From Metabacillus sp. KUDC1714 (GTDB lineage: Bacteria > Bacillota > Bacilli > Bacillales > Bacillaceae), in contig NZ_CP055263.1 in assembly GCF_014217835.1 (NCBI RefSeq), positions 1,563,001 through 1,627,000 of the forward strand: a DNA stretch of 64,000 nt. The letters are read 5' to 3'. The position numbers and the translations under genes were made by a program. The notes below the pieces were generated by a model. That model saw only the letters and a list, made by a program, of their open reading frames with translations. It was not told the origin of the DNA and made no database searches. Below, one piece after another: positions 1-9,066 of this stretch (position 1 is its first letter; each line of letters opens with the position of its first letter).

Positions 1-475
1 GTTTGGAGAACAGGCAGCTGCTTAAGTGTTTTTTCTAAGTCTCATTTAGATGGGTCAGTTCAATTTTACTTCTATCGATTTTTAGATATAAAATCGCCTC
101 CAATAATCTATATATAATTGTGCAAGATCTTCTGAGGCGTTTCTTATTTTTTGTAGAAAATCATCTTTTTTCACTCATTGGAATTTATATCAATAAAAAA
201 CAGACCTTTTACCTACATTTTATTTCCCTCCATTATTCTTGCTTTTTTTCTTCAATTTATTCCATACATTAACAAAAAGAAGCACCAAGCCATGGGCGTT
301 TCTTTTCCTCTCGATATTCTTGTAACATTTTTTCTTCTTCGATGAATTCCTTCATCTTCAAGTTGATCCAAGTTTAAATCTTATTGCCCTTTTTGCCAAC
401 GTATTTTGCAAACTATCATATTCAATTATTTATCAATACACACTAATTCGGAATTTCCTCCAAAATCGAACTATG
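1..475. other. Gene-poor stretch
   Basis: No convincing gene is visible. The only coding-like signal is a 28-codon minus-strand ORF (269-355) rich in Glu and Lys with no good ribosome site, which may be a remnant or chance. The sequence is AT-rich and lies downstream of the acetyltransferase gene that ends the polysaccharide locus. Confidence 0.4.
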
Positions 476-997
476 TTACAATCTTTTTTCTTCAAATATT
501 AATTCATTTTTCGGTTTTACAATTGTGTTGCTAGGAATGGATTTATTAATTAAACAGTTTGCCCCAATTACTACATTGTCTCCGATAGTTATATCTTTCA
601 AAATAGTTACGTTACTACCAATCCAGCAGTTATTCCCTATTTTGATTGATCCGACTTTATAACCTTGATTCCTTATTAAAACTTCAGTATCGCTGAATCT
701 ATGGTTATGGTCATAAAATTTAACATTTTCTCCAAAGATACAGTCATTTCCTATAGTCGTATCTCCAAAGCATGTGATTGTGCAATTAAAATTAAAAAAA
801 CACCCATTCCCTATTTTGAAACGCCCCTCTTTTTCAACTAACAATTTAAATCCTTTGCGAAAAAGGAGGTCGGGTGGTAAGTCAACCCTTTCGCCGTAAT
901 TAAGTCTGAAATGCATTTTTTTCAGTTTAATTACTGTAGTGTTATACCGCCAAGATAAATGATTTATTACTTTCTTAATCAAAAACAAGCACCTCAT
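476..997 (-). CDS. Hexapeptide-repeat acyltransferase, exopolysaccharide modification
   Basis: A 173-residue left-handed beta-helix acyltransferase. From about residue 60 the protein consists of hexapeptide turns, including IGNGCFF, TIGNDCIFG, KIGNNCWIGSNV and TIGDNVVIGANCLI, with the histidine-containing DHNHRF loop typical of CoA-dependent O-acetyltransferases (NodL/WcaF class). The first 50 residues are basic and lack a signal peptide, so the enzyme is probably cytosolic and acetylates a lipid-linked sugar or a nucleotide sugar. It is the last gene of the minus-strand polysaccharide locus, 42 bp after an acyltransferase-3 membrane protein. The exact acceptor sugar cannot be read from sequence. 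The family is certain; the substrate is unknown. Confidence 0.8.
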   Translation of the reverse strand: MRCLFLIKKVINHLSWRYNTTVIKLKKMHFRLNYGERVDLPPDLLFRKGFKLLVEKEGRFKIGNGCFFNFNCTITCFGDTTIGNDCIFGENVKFYDHNHRFSDTEVLIRNQGYKVGSIKIGNNCWIGSNVTILKDITIGDNVVIGANCLINKSIPSNTIVKPKNELIFEEKRL

Positions 998-1039
998 TGT
1001 GTCAATTATTTATATAAATTTTCATTTTTATAAAGGTCA

Positions 1040-2191
1040 TTAACTCGCTTTTTCAACCGCCTTGGGCTTAATACTCTTTCCTTGAGATAATTTTCTACCT
1101 AGTGTTATAGAAGGAATTTCAATTAAATTATAAGCTAATGATGCCACTAACAGTGTTAGAATTAATGAGCCAATCAGTATCAAAGTAATATTAATTGAAC
1201 CATAAAAAATATTTATTAAGCTAAACAAAACTATACAGTGATACAAATAAATACTGTAAGAGATTTTACCCATATATCGTACAGATTTAAGATTAAGAAA
1301 TTTAGATACCTTTTTTGATGATAATGACATTATTAAGAAAACTGATGCTCCTATAGTTATAACTACATCAACACTAAAGGAATTGTATAAAGGAGATAAA
1401 TTGTACCCCCACCATTTAAAGGTATAAAACAAGACTGCTAACGATACTAGTATATACTTTATCGGATTTGATAAAGAAGTAAATAAACTTATTAAATGAA
1501 TTCTATGTTTCGCTAATAAACTTCCTGCTATAAACATAAAAAGGTACTGTAAAGTGAGAAAATAATCAATTGTGTTACCTAGGAAATGGATTAATAAAAA
1601 TCCAAATAAGCTAATAAATAGACTAGACCCTAAAATGTATTTCCAATTCCATTTCAAAACAGCAATCATAAGAAAAGGAAAGATTATAGAAATTCTCATC
1701 TCATGAACAAGGGACCAATAAACTTGGTCGAATTCTCCATTTTTAAAGCTATTTATTAGTAAGAAATGTTCAAAAAACAACTTCCATTCTATTGGCTTAT
1801 TCCAACTGGAGTTAAACCAATCACTTAAGTTTACAATCCCTCCTCTTGAAAACATCATTAAACAGAAAACAGCAATAAATACTGAGAAAATATAGGGAAT
1901 ATAGATCCTAAAAATCCTTTTTATTAAATATTTAGTATACTTTACTTTTCCCCCTTGAATAAACGGCAAGGACAGAACAAAGCCACTTAATAAAAAAAAC
2001 ATTATTACCGCTTCGTGTCCCGCCCATAAAATATGCAGAGGACTGTATTTTGCTATATTTAGTGCTATATAACTATTGTCACCCATTGTTTCTTGGACAA
2101 TTTCGGGAAATATTAATAAATAGTGATGGAAGATCACTGTTAAAGCTGCAAGACCTCTGATAGAATCCAACTCATTAAATCGTTCTTTCAT
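1040..2191 (-). CDS. Acyltransferase family 3 membrane protein (OafA/WecH type)
   Basis: A 383-residue polytopic membrane protein of the acyltransferase-3 family. The N-terminus has the family signature NELDSIRGLAALTVIFHHY (arginine in the SIRGLA block, histidine in the first membrane helix), followed by about ten hydrophobic segments and a short basic cytoplasmic tail. These enzymes pass acetyl or other acyl groups across the membrane to surface polysaccharide. It starts with ATG after an AGAGGAAA-like site, and is followed after 42 bp by the hexapeptide acyltransferase. A second member of the family is encoded at 5560-6609, so this polymer may carry more than one acyl decoration. A glucan or peptidoglycan substrate cannot be excluded. 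Confidence 0.82.
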   Translation of the reverse strand: MKERFNELDSIRGLAALTVIFHHYLLIFPEIVQETMGDNSYIALNIAKYSPLHILWAGHEAVIMFFLLSGFVLSLPFIQGGKVKYTKYLIKRIFRIYIPYIFSVFIAVFCLMMFSRGGIVNLSDWFNSSWNKPIEWKLFFEHFLLINSFKNGEFDQVYWSLVHEMRISIIFPFLMIAVLKWNWKYILGSSLFISLFGFLLIHFLGNTIDYFLTLQYLFMFIAGSLLAKHRIHLISLFTSLSNPIKYILVSLAVLFYTFKWWGYNLSPLYNSFSVDVVITIGASVFLIMSLSSKKVSKFLNLKSVRYMGKISYSIYLYHCIVLFSLINIFYGSINITLILIGSLILTLLVASLAYNLIEIPSITLGRKLSQGKSIKPKAVEKAS

Positions 2192-2829
2192 TTTCTCTTC
2201 CCCCTAGCTACTTCTTTTGAACTATAAGTATAATACAGTAATTAGTAGGACAAAGGAAGAAAAATCTTTTCTTGTCAATATTTTAAACTATCAATTTGAA
2301 ACCTACGACATGCTAAATATCATTGACAACTTATTATTTTCTAAATTATCACATATAATAGTTCTTTAATCTCGGTATGCCCCTCTTTTATTAGAAATTC
2401 ATCTGAATCATCATCCATGGTCTTAATGCACTTTTAAAGGTGTATAGGTTCCAGTGAGTAGACGGGTGGTGCCGTCGATTTGGATGTTAGCGTACACTTT
2501 ACCATTGGAATCAGGCCCAACTGCGTTAACTATGCCTCACCCATTTTCGTGTCCTGTTAATGATCATCGGTAAATTTCATCTATTGAAGCAGGAACCGTC
2601 CCTGTGTTTCGTTATAGTTACGGGTATTTGTGGAACTTTGTTATGAAACAAGATTTTTCGGGACGTCACAGTGAAGGAAACCTTATTATTCACCATATGA
2701 CCTTCCTTATGTATCACGACTATCAAATCAAACCAAACATTACTGAATATCTCACATATATTACAACAACAATTATTTTTGAAGTGTTATACTATTGTTA
2801 GATTTTATTAAGAAAGGAGATAGAATAAT
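2192..2829. other. Intergenic region with a decayed coding remnant
   Basis: This gap separates the minus-strand acyltransferase from the plus-strand lyase-like gene. On the minus strand between about 2535 and 2423 one frame reads as the C-terminus of a protein (ends TGTYTPLKVH then stop), but the frame is closed upstream by a stop, so it looks like a gene fragment. Near 2590-2606 there is one copy of a GGAACCGTCCCTGTG-like motif. A 65-codon plus-strand ORF (2604-2801) has no family resemblance and is not called. Confidence 0.4.
2423..2535 (-). pseudogene. 3' fragment of an unidentified gene
   Basis: About 34 codons read VGPDSNGKVYANIQIDG and continue to a natural stop (TTA on the plus strand at 2423). 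There is no start codon and a stop codon lies just upstream in the same frame. The composition (polar, beta-strand-like, Thr-rich) suggests the end of a secreted protein. I do not recognise the family. It is probably debris from an earlier rearrangement at the edge of the polysaccharide locus. Confidence 0.35.
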
Positions 2830-3630
2830 TTGCTAGAAAGAAAAATAATTTTTATTCTTGCTATCATAATAGTAATGCTAATTATTTTACTTTTCTTCTT
2901 TAAAAGGGATAATTCCCATGAAGAAAGTCAAACTAAAAATAATGGTCTTGAAATAATAACTAATCAATCTATTGATTTTGAAAATGCTGTGATAGATGGG
3001 GACAACGTAAAAAGCAATGACCTATCAATTCCAATTCAACACTCCTCAACAAAATCTATTAATACAAAGGTTGATATTGACAGATCTCGTGAGGGAAACA
3101 AATCTTTATTATTTAGTTTACCTCCTAATGATAGTCGTAGCGAGATAAGGATTATTGACATTCCGAACAATTCAACAAAATTCATTGGATTTAGTGTTTT
3201 CTTTCCTAAAGATTACAAACCACCTACTGATTGGAACTTATTCGCACAGTGGTGGCAAGGATCTCCGGCATCACCACCGATAGCCTTTGAAATAACACCA
3301 AACTCTGATGAATTTAAGATGCGTATATTAACAAGGCACGGACAATATCAGCACAACAATATTACAGTTCAGTATAATAAAACAATTGAAAAAGATAACT
3401 GGATTGACTTTATGATTGAAATGCGTATTGACGATTCTGGAGGGTTAAACGGAATTTTAAATGTTTGGAAAAATGGTAAAGAAATTGTTAAGTACAACGG
3501 TCCATTAGGATATCCAAATTTAAACAATACTACAAACTTTCGTTTAGGTTTATACAGATATCCTTTTATAAACTCTTCTGCTAAGGTTTACTTTGATGAA
3601 ATAAAAATAGGAGATCGTCTAAAAAAATAA
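2830..3630 (+). CDS. Membrane-anchored polysaccharide lyase-like (heparin lyase I fold) protein
   Basis: A 266-residue protein starting at TTG (the ribosome site AAAGGAGA lies 10 bases upstream). Residues 5-24 form one very hydrophobic helix, an uncleaved signal anchor, so the rest is extracellular. From about residue 55 to the end it resembles the concanavalin-like fold of the Polysacc_lyase family (heparin lyase I / glucuronan lyase). Features are the FIGFSVFFPKDYKP strand, the LFAQWWQG block (family form LxQWHQ, here with Trp replacing His) and a C-terminal YFDEIKIG strand. It is the only plus-strand gene inside the polysaccharide locus. It probably trims, releases or binds the polymer made there. 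Activity is uncertain because the His-to-Trp change may affect catalysis. Confidence 0.65.
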   Translation: MLERKIIFILAIIIVMLIILLFFFKRDNSHEESQTKNNGLEIITNQSIDFENAVIDGDNVKSNDLSIPIQHSSTKSINTKVDIDRSREGNKSLLFSLPPNDSRSEIRIIDIPNNSTKFIGFSVFFPKDYKPPTDWNLFAQWWQGSPASPPIAFEITPNSDEFKMRILTRHGQYQHNNITVQYNKTIEKDNWIDFMIEMRIDDSGGLNGILNVWKNGKEIVKYNGPLGYPNLNNTTNFRLGLYRYPFINSSAKVYFDEIKIGDRLKK

Positions 3631-4309
3631 CCTATCTTAATTTAATTACAAATTTTCTTTTTCAATACATTTAATATTTCTAGCGAAAAATTCCTCTTTT
3701 TTGTTTTGAATGAAAACTACAGTCTAGTTTTTAATGATTAATATATAGTAAATAATTTGTATAATGAACTTGATATCTTAATGATCATTATATAAAAGGT
3801 AAGAATCCCGAGGTTTTAAAAAAAGTCATTTACTACCTAGAGAAAAGACGGTTATTGTTTTGGTTCAATAATTGAGGATGAGGCAAATAAGTCACAGTAA
3901 TGTAATTTCTGGATTCTTAGAGAGAGGCTCAAACTGCTCAAATTGAAGATTATTTTTGAAATAAAAGCACGAAATAAAATCACATATGTCCTCTATCCAA
4001 TAATTAATTAATAGCCATTGTACCTTCACGTAATGTCAAATTCAGCTTTATATGCCATTTTTGATTTCTCTTATGATCGTAAATTATGAGATAAATTGTA
4101 ATACCATGTAACTTGATAATTGCACCTTTTACTTAGCGGATTTTTCAAATTAAGATAGGAACGGTTACCTAGTGCAAGAAAGTCATTGCTCTAAAAAGCC
4201 ACAGGAGAGGATACATAGTTCAAAAAGTTTCATCATGGATAACATGATAAAGTGGAAAATCGAAAATATCCCCTACTACAAACCATGGTAGTAGGGACAG
4301 AAATAGTTT
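3631..4309. other. Intergenic region, convergent genes
   Basis: This AT-rich gap lies between the lyase-like gene and galE, which converge. Apart from the galE terminator at 4270-4297 I see no gene, RNA motif or repeat. Short stretches around 3830-3960 look like degraded coding sequence, but no frame stays open. Confidence 0.45.
4270..4297 (-). terminator. Rho-independent-type hairpin after galE
   Basis: A 9-bp stem CCCTACTAC/GTAGTAGGG with an 8-base loop starts 13 bases past the galE stop. The following tract is AT-rich rather than a pure U-run. Confidence 0.6.
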
Positions 4310-5281
4310 TTAAAACGATTCACTTTTATGCCAATTCAAGGCACTTTGAATAATTTCCTCCAATTGATACTTTGCCTTCCAGCCAAGTTCATTAAAAATT
4401 TTTTCAGCCGAAGCAACTAATTGAGCTGGGTCACCTTCACGACGGTCACTTAGTACAATATTAGCTTTTATACCTGTCACCTTCTCGCATGTCTCAATAA
4501 TTTCTTTTACAGAGAAACCGAGACTATTGCCAAGATTGTAGGTTGCAGTAGAAACTTTACCTTCCAGTAAGGCTTCAAGACCTAAAATATGTGCATTCGC
4601 TAAATCAGTAACATGAATATAGTCTCGTATACATGTTCCATCTGGAGTATTATAGTCAGTACCAAAAATTGCAACTTGCTCTCTTCTACCTAGTAAATGC
4701 TGTAATACTAATGGGATTAAATGTGTTTCTGGATTATGTTTTTCACCAACTTCTGCTGTCTCATGTGCTCCTGCAGCATTAAAATAACGAAACGTTACAT
4801 ACTTAAGACCATAAGCATCTGCAAAATCAGATAAGATTTGTTCAATCATTAACTTTGAATGTCCGTATGGATTAATAGGATTTGTTTTTGTATCTTCTGT
4901 AATAACTTCTACACTTGGTATACCATAAGTTGCAGCTGTCGAAGAAAAGATGAATTTCTTAACGTTATGTTTAACCATAGCTTCTAATAAAGTAAGTGTA
5001 GATGCAACATTATTTTGGTAATATTTTAAGGGTACTGTAACAGATTCCCCAACTAAACTATATGCTGCAAAATGCATTACTGCCTCTATAGAGTACTTTG
5101 TGAAAACCTCTTCTAAAACCTCTAGATTTCCTAAATCACCTTCCACAAAAACTGCACGCTTATCAACAGATAACCGATGACCAGTTGAAAGATTATCCAA
5201 AACTACAACTTCCTTAGTTTTTATTAATTCTTTTACTAGATGGCTACCAATATAGCCAGCACCACCAACTACTAAAATCAT
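4310..5281 (-). CDS. galE: UDP-glucose 4-epimerase
   Basis: A 323-residue extended short-chain dehydrogenase. The N-terminus carries the NAD-binding motif GGAGYIGSH. The catalytic Ser/Thr and Tyr-x3-Lys are visible as FSSTAATYG and the YGHSK motif near residue 145. The C-terminal part has the GTDYNTPDGTCIRDYIHV block typical of GalE. It interconverts UDP-glucose and UDP-galactose (some relatives also act on the N-acetyl forms), supplying precursors to the polysaccharide made by the surrounding genes. The start is ATG after AAGGAGGAG. It is separated by 278 bp from the upstream acyltransferase gene, so it may have its own promoter. Confidence 0.93.
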   Translation of the reverse strand: MILVVGGAGYIGSHLVKELIKTKEVVVLDNLSTGHRLSVDKRAVFVEGDLGNLEVLEEVFTKYSIEAVMHFAAYSLVGESVTVPLKYYQNNVASTLTLLEAMVKHNVKKFIFSSTAATYGIPSVEVITEDTKTNPINPYGHSKLMIEQILSDFADAYGLKYVTFRYFNAAGAHETAEVGEKHNPETHLIPLVLQHLLGRREQVAIFGTDYNTPDGTCIRDYIHVTDLANAHILGLEALLEGKVSTATYNLGNSLGFSVKEIIETCEKVTGIKANIVLSDRREGDPAQLVASAEKIFNELGWKAKYQLEEIIQSALNWHKSESF

Positions 5282-5559
5282 TAAATCTCCTCCTTTTTAG
5301 TAGAACTATTATCCACTCTAATAAATAAACTATTAAATAAACTTTACGTGAATTCAAACTAAATCTACCTTGAAATCTAGACCTAAAAGCATAAATCTAC
5401 AATATGTTAATAGTTAAGTAATTAACTTTTTTAAATTGAATAATTATTTATAAAATGTAAATATAAATATAAATATTTTCAAGAAATCTAAATCTATTAA
5501 TACTATACAAGTACATTTACAAAATGACCTTTTGGTAATTCGATTCTATGTTAATAAAT

Positions 5560-6609
5560 TTATAGAATATATTTATTAACATACGGTACTTTACTTAAAA
5601 GATAAGAAGAAAAGAAACTTAATAATATGACAATACTACTAATTAGCGGAATAGAGAATAAAGGATTAAATAAACCTGACGATAACCCTAACAGACTAAG
5701 AATTTTAATAAATAAAACGTGAATCAAATAAGCTCCAAAAGATAATGTTGATAGTTTAAATATAAAATTATGTTTTGTACTTTTTTCTAAATTTAATTTA
5801 TCTTTAAAAGTTAAAAAAATAACCACAGAAATTAAAGCAATATGAGGCATTAAATTAATTTCATAGCCATAATCAGTAGATAAATACTTAATTTTGTTAT
5901 AATGTACCAATAAATTTGTACTTAATAATGTAACAATAAAGCTTAGTATTCCTAAAATATAAAGTATATTTTTAATTGGTTTTGATAAATGATACGAGAA
6001 TAAGTAATAACCGAGCACAAAATAAAATGAATATCCAAAAAAGAAAAACAAATTTAACTTATCAGATATAAAAACCGTTTTGTTCAAAATAGGGAACTCT
6101 TGTAGGGTTGGAATTAAAATACCAAAAATAAAAGAAAGTATAATAAAATGCTCAGTAAGCTTTCTGTTTTCTACTATTTTTTTTAAAAAGGGAGTAATTA
6201 TGTACATTCCCACTATTGTATATAAGAACCACATATGATATTCTCCAATGATAAATCGTTTAGCAGAAAATTTTAACATTGAAATATTTATATCTTTATA
6301 TAATAAAATACCATTAAACAAAGCATACAGGGCAGACCAAAAAATAAATGCAGTAGCAATTCTGAATATATACTTATTAAAGATTGACTTAAAATCTATA
6401 GCCTTTCTTGGATTTAAAAATAGAACACCGCTTACCATTATTAGTACAGGAACTGCAAAACGAGAAATAGAATTAAAAACATTTGAGATTTGCCAACTTG
6501 AAGAATTCATTGAAAAATTCATCCAGGATTCCATTGAAACATGTATAAAAATCACCGCAATTATTGAAATAATACGTAGAATATCTAAGTAAATAACTCT
6601 ATTTTCCAT
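5560..6609 (-). CDS. Acyltransferase family 3 membrane protein
   Basis: A 349-residue polytopic membrane protein. The family signature is at the N-terminus (YLDILRIISIIAVIFIHV, with the membrane-embedded His), followed by about ten hydrophobic helices. It differs from the 1040-2191 protein in being closer to the WecH/YiaH-like subgroup (LDxLRxxAxxxVxxxH form). It probably transfers an acyl group to a sugar of the exopolysaccharide on the outer face of the membrane. ATG start after AAGGTGAAAG. It is flanked by 258 bp upstream and 278 bp downstream, so probably separately transcribed or attenuated. Confidence 0.8.
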   Translation of the reverse strand: MENRVIYLDILRIISIIAVIFIHVSMESWMNFSMNSSSWQISNVFNSISRFAVPVLIMVSGVLFLNPRKAIDFKSIFNKYIFRIATAFIFWSALYALFNGILLYKDINISMLKFSAKRFIIGEYHMWFLYTIVGMYIITPFLKKIVENRKLTEHFIILSFIFGILIPTLQEFPILNKTVFISDKLNLFFFFGYSFYFVLGYYLFSYHLSKPIKNILYILGILSFIVTLLSTNLLVHYNKIKYLSTDYGYEINLMPHIALISVVIFLTFKDKLNLEKSTKHNFIFKLSTLSFGAYLIHVLFIKILSLLGLSSGLFNPLFSIPLISSIVILLSFFSSYLLSKVPYVNKYIL

Positions 6610-6867
6610 TTTACTTTCACCTTATTTCTCTGAGTTAGTCTTGATTCACTCATATGGTTTGTACAATATGTTTATAATCAACAGCTTTTGTAAATGTAAT
6701 CATTTGGGTTTATATATTCTAGTTTTAAATTCATATAATGATTTATTAAACGTTTCGTTCTCAAAAATAATGGGAAAATACTCTTCTTTCCCCCTAATAT
6801 AATTAAGCCCCTTTTTATAGGAATATTTAATTAAAAACAGTAGCCAATCAGCATTTTTAATAATAGT

Positions 6868-8301
6868 TTACTTTTTCCATCTTTTTTTAATTTCATTTAT
6901 TATTAAACCATCTTTACTTATAATTTCAAAAATAATAACAAAGGTGAAATATATTATTGCTCCAAAGACAATTTGTAGAAATGTTACAAGCATAGATGAA
7001 CCCAATGTATTCCCAATATATCTAACTAGAATATACATAATAATCCCAGATATTAAGTATTTAATAGTTTTTGGAATAACTAATAATACGTTAATCTCTT
7101 TTCTTACATAGAATAATTGGACTAAAGTTACAGCTAATTCAGCACTCAAAGTTCCTACTGCAGCGCCAATTGACCCAAATGGCTTAATTAAAAGTAAATT
7201 AACTGTTAAATTTACAATTGCTCCTGCATACAATGAAATTGTAAATTCTTTCATTTTACCTAGGGGGACCATATATTGAGCACCGAATACTCCACTCCAA
7301 GCCATTAGTAAAATTGTAGGACTAATGATTATAAGTACCGGAATACTTCTATTAAAATCTTCTCCCATATACCATGGTATAAGCTCTTTTGCTATACCTG
7401 CTAATCCAAGCATAATGGGTACTGCTAATAGTGTTGTAAAATCTAGTGATTTATTAATATACACTTTAGCTTTAACTATATCACCTTTGGCAAAGGTATT
7501 TGACATTCTGGGTAACATAACTACACCTAAAGATGTTACCACTGCTAAAGCAACCTTAAGTATTTTATCGGCATAGTCAAATATACCCACTTCAATAGTA
7601 GTCGAAAAAATGCCAATCATAGTCTTATTTAGAACAAAATATACCTGTGCAGCTACTTGAGGAAGGAAATAAACAAAAGTTGGTTTTATATGTCGAAAAA
7701 TATCATTCCATGATACTGATGTGAATATAATATACTCTTTTACATAAAACCACATTATTAATTGACCAATAAGTACAGATAAGCTCATAATAATTGTGTA
7801 AATTACTAAATCATCTTCATTTTTAACAAAAGTAAAAATTGATATTAATCCTAATACTTTTATTAAAACATCCCTAGTTACAACTTTTTTAAACTGTTCT
7901 AGTCCACTGAAAAACCACGTACAGTCTATGACAATTGAAAGTAAATAAATTGTTTGAATTAGTGCAATCATTCTAAATTCTTGCATAAATACATAAACAA
8001 ATATTAAGTAAAAAAAGACAGAACTAAGAGTCAGTATAAATTGCAATGAATAAATACTAAGAAATGTTTTACTAAGATTTTCTTTATTATCCCTAGCCAT
8101 TGCTACCATTTTATTTCCGTATGTTCCTATTCCCAGCATACCGATTATTACAAAATACTGTACTATCGAAAGAGTATATGCATACGTTCCAACTCCTTCA
8201 GGATTTAATACCCTTGAAACATATGGGACAGTTACTAATGGTAGAATCATAGTTAATATTTTATACATTAAATTATACAAATAATTCTTTTTCACATTCA
8301 C
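6868..8301 (-). CDS. Wzx-type polysaccharide flippase (MOP superfamily)
   Basis: A 477-residue polytopic membrane protein with about 12-14 hydrophobic segments. The N-terminal block LYNLMYKILTMILPLVTVPY followed by VSRVLNPEGVGTYAYT is the hallmark of RfbX/Wzx repeat-unit flippases. It moves undecaprenyl-diphosphate-linked repeat units to the outer leaflet for the Wzy-like polymerase encoded at 11238-12521. A GTG start after AAAGGTGATTTA is chosen; a second GTG two codons later is possible. The gene sits with glycosyltransferases and acetyltransferases in one minus-strand cluster. Confidence 0.9.
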   Translation of the reverse strand: MNVKKNYLYNLMYKILTMILPLVTVPYVSRVLNPEGVGTYAYTLSIVQYFVIIGMLGIGTYGNKMVAMARDNKENLSKTFLSIYSLQFILTLSSVFFYLIFVYVFMQEFRMIALIQTIYLLSIVIDCTWFFSGLEQFKKVVTRDVLIKVLGLISIFTFVKNEDDLVIYTIIMSLSVLIGQLIMWFYVKEYIIFTSVSWNDIFRHIKPTFVYFLPQVAAQVYFVLNKTMIGIFSTTIEVGIFDYADKILKVALAVVTSLGVVMLPRMSNTFAKGDIVKAKVYINKSLDFTTLLAVPIMLGLAGIAKELIPWYMGEDFNRSIPVLIIISPTILLMAWSGVFGAQYMVPLGKMKEFTISLYAGAIVNLTVNLLLIKPFGSIGAAVGTLSAELAVTLVQLFYVRKEINVLLVIPKTIKYLISGIIMYILVRYIGNTLGSSMLVTFLQIVFGAIIYFTFVIIFEIISKDGLIINEIKKRWKK

Positions 8302-8481
8302 TAAATCACCTTTTTAAAGAATTCATTTCTTGTATATATTTTATTATACTTATATCTTGCAAAGACTATATCTATATCTCTATTGCCCTTTAATTGATTA
8401 TATTGATTTTTGACTAAACAAGTATTATATACAGTTTCTTATAAAATAGAATAATAGTTAACTTTTCTATCAATTTCCATG

Positions 8482-9054
8482 TCATTTTAATAAGTCAGAA
8501 TTTATGAATTTGAGGGAGTTATTATTGCTGGCTTTTTTTGCTGGAACACCTGCTACTGTTATTCCTTTTTCGTAAATACTTTTTACAACAACACTCCCAG
8601 CACCTATAACAACATCATCAGCAATCTTAATATCTCCAATTATTTTTGCACCAGAGCCTATGAATACATTATCTCCAATTAAAGGTGCTTTTACTTCTCC
8701 ACTAGTAGCACCGATTGTAACCCCTTCTTGAATACGGCAATTTTTCCCAATTTTAGAATTACCATTTATAACAATAGTTCCATAATGCGCTATACTAAGT
8801 CCTGATTCTATTGTGTTGATTGGAATTGAAAAACCCAATTTTATAGATAATTTATTAAATCTATATTTAAGAAATAATAGATATGGAAGATGTATTTTTT
8901 TCTTTAAACAATTCCTAGTATATTCATATTTTCTATAGATAATCTGAAATCTCCAGATTTCGTCTCCGATTAATTTAGGTCTTTTATAAGTTTTATATAA
9001 GGCTATTTTATCTTTAGCTAAATAATTAATTAATTCTTCCTTACTCTTAATCAT
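8482..9054 (-). CDS. Serine-acetyltransferase-like hexapeptide acetyltransferase
   Basis: A ~190-residue left-handed beta-helix acetyltransferase. An alpha-helical N-terminus is followed by IGFSIPINTIESGLSIAHYG, then hexapeptide turns (IGKNCRIQEGVTIGAT, IGDNVFIGSGAKIIGDI, VVIGAGSVV) and the VAGVPAKK ending. This is the CysE-like subgroup often found in capsule loci, where it O-acetylates sugar residues. I place the start at the ATG at 9054, because the AGGTG site is nine bases before it and overlaps the two upstream in-frame GTG/ATG codons. The gene directly follows a GT4 glycosyltransferase, so translation is probably coupled. Confidence 0.8.
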   Translation of the reverse strand: MIKSKEELINYLAKDKIALYKTYKRPKLIGDEIWRFQIIYRKYEYTRNCLKKKIHLPYLLFLKYRFNKLSIKLGFSIPINTIESGLSIAHYGTIVINGNSKIGKNCRIQEGVTIGATSGEVKAPLIGDNVFIGSGAKIIGDIKIADDVVIGAGSVVVKSIYEKGITVAGVPAKKASNNNSLKFINSDLLK

Positions 9055-9066
9055 GGGCATCTTCAC

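Noticed and set aside
269..355. 28-codon Glu/Lys-rich ORF
   Set aside because: No ribosome site or recognisable family; could be a remnant but cannot be supported.
2604..2801. 65-codon plus-strand ORF
   Set aside because: No ribosome site, no family resemblance, overlaps a region of gene debris.
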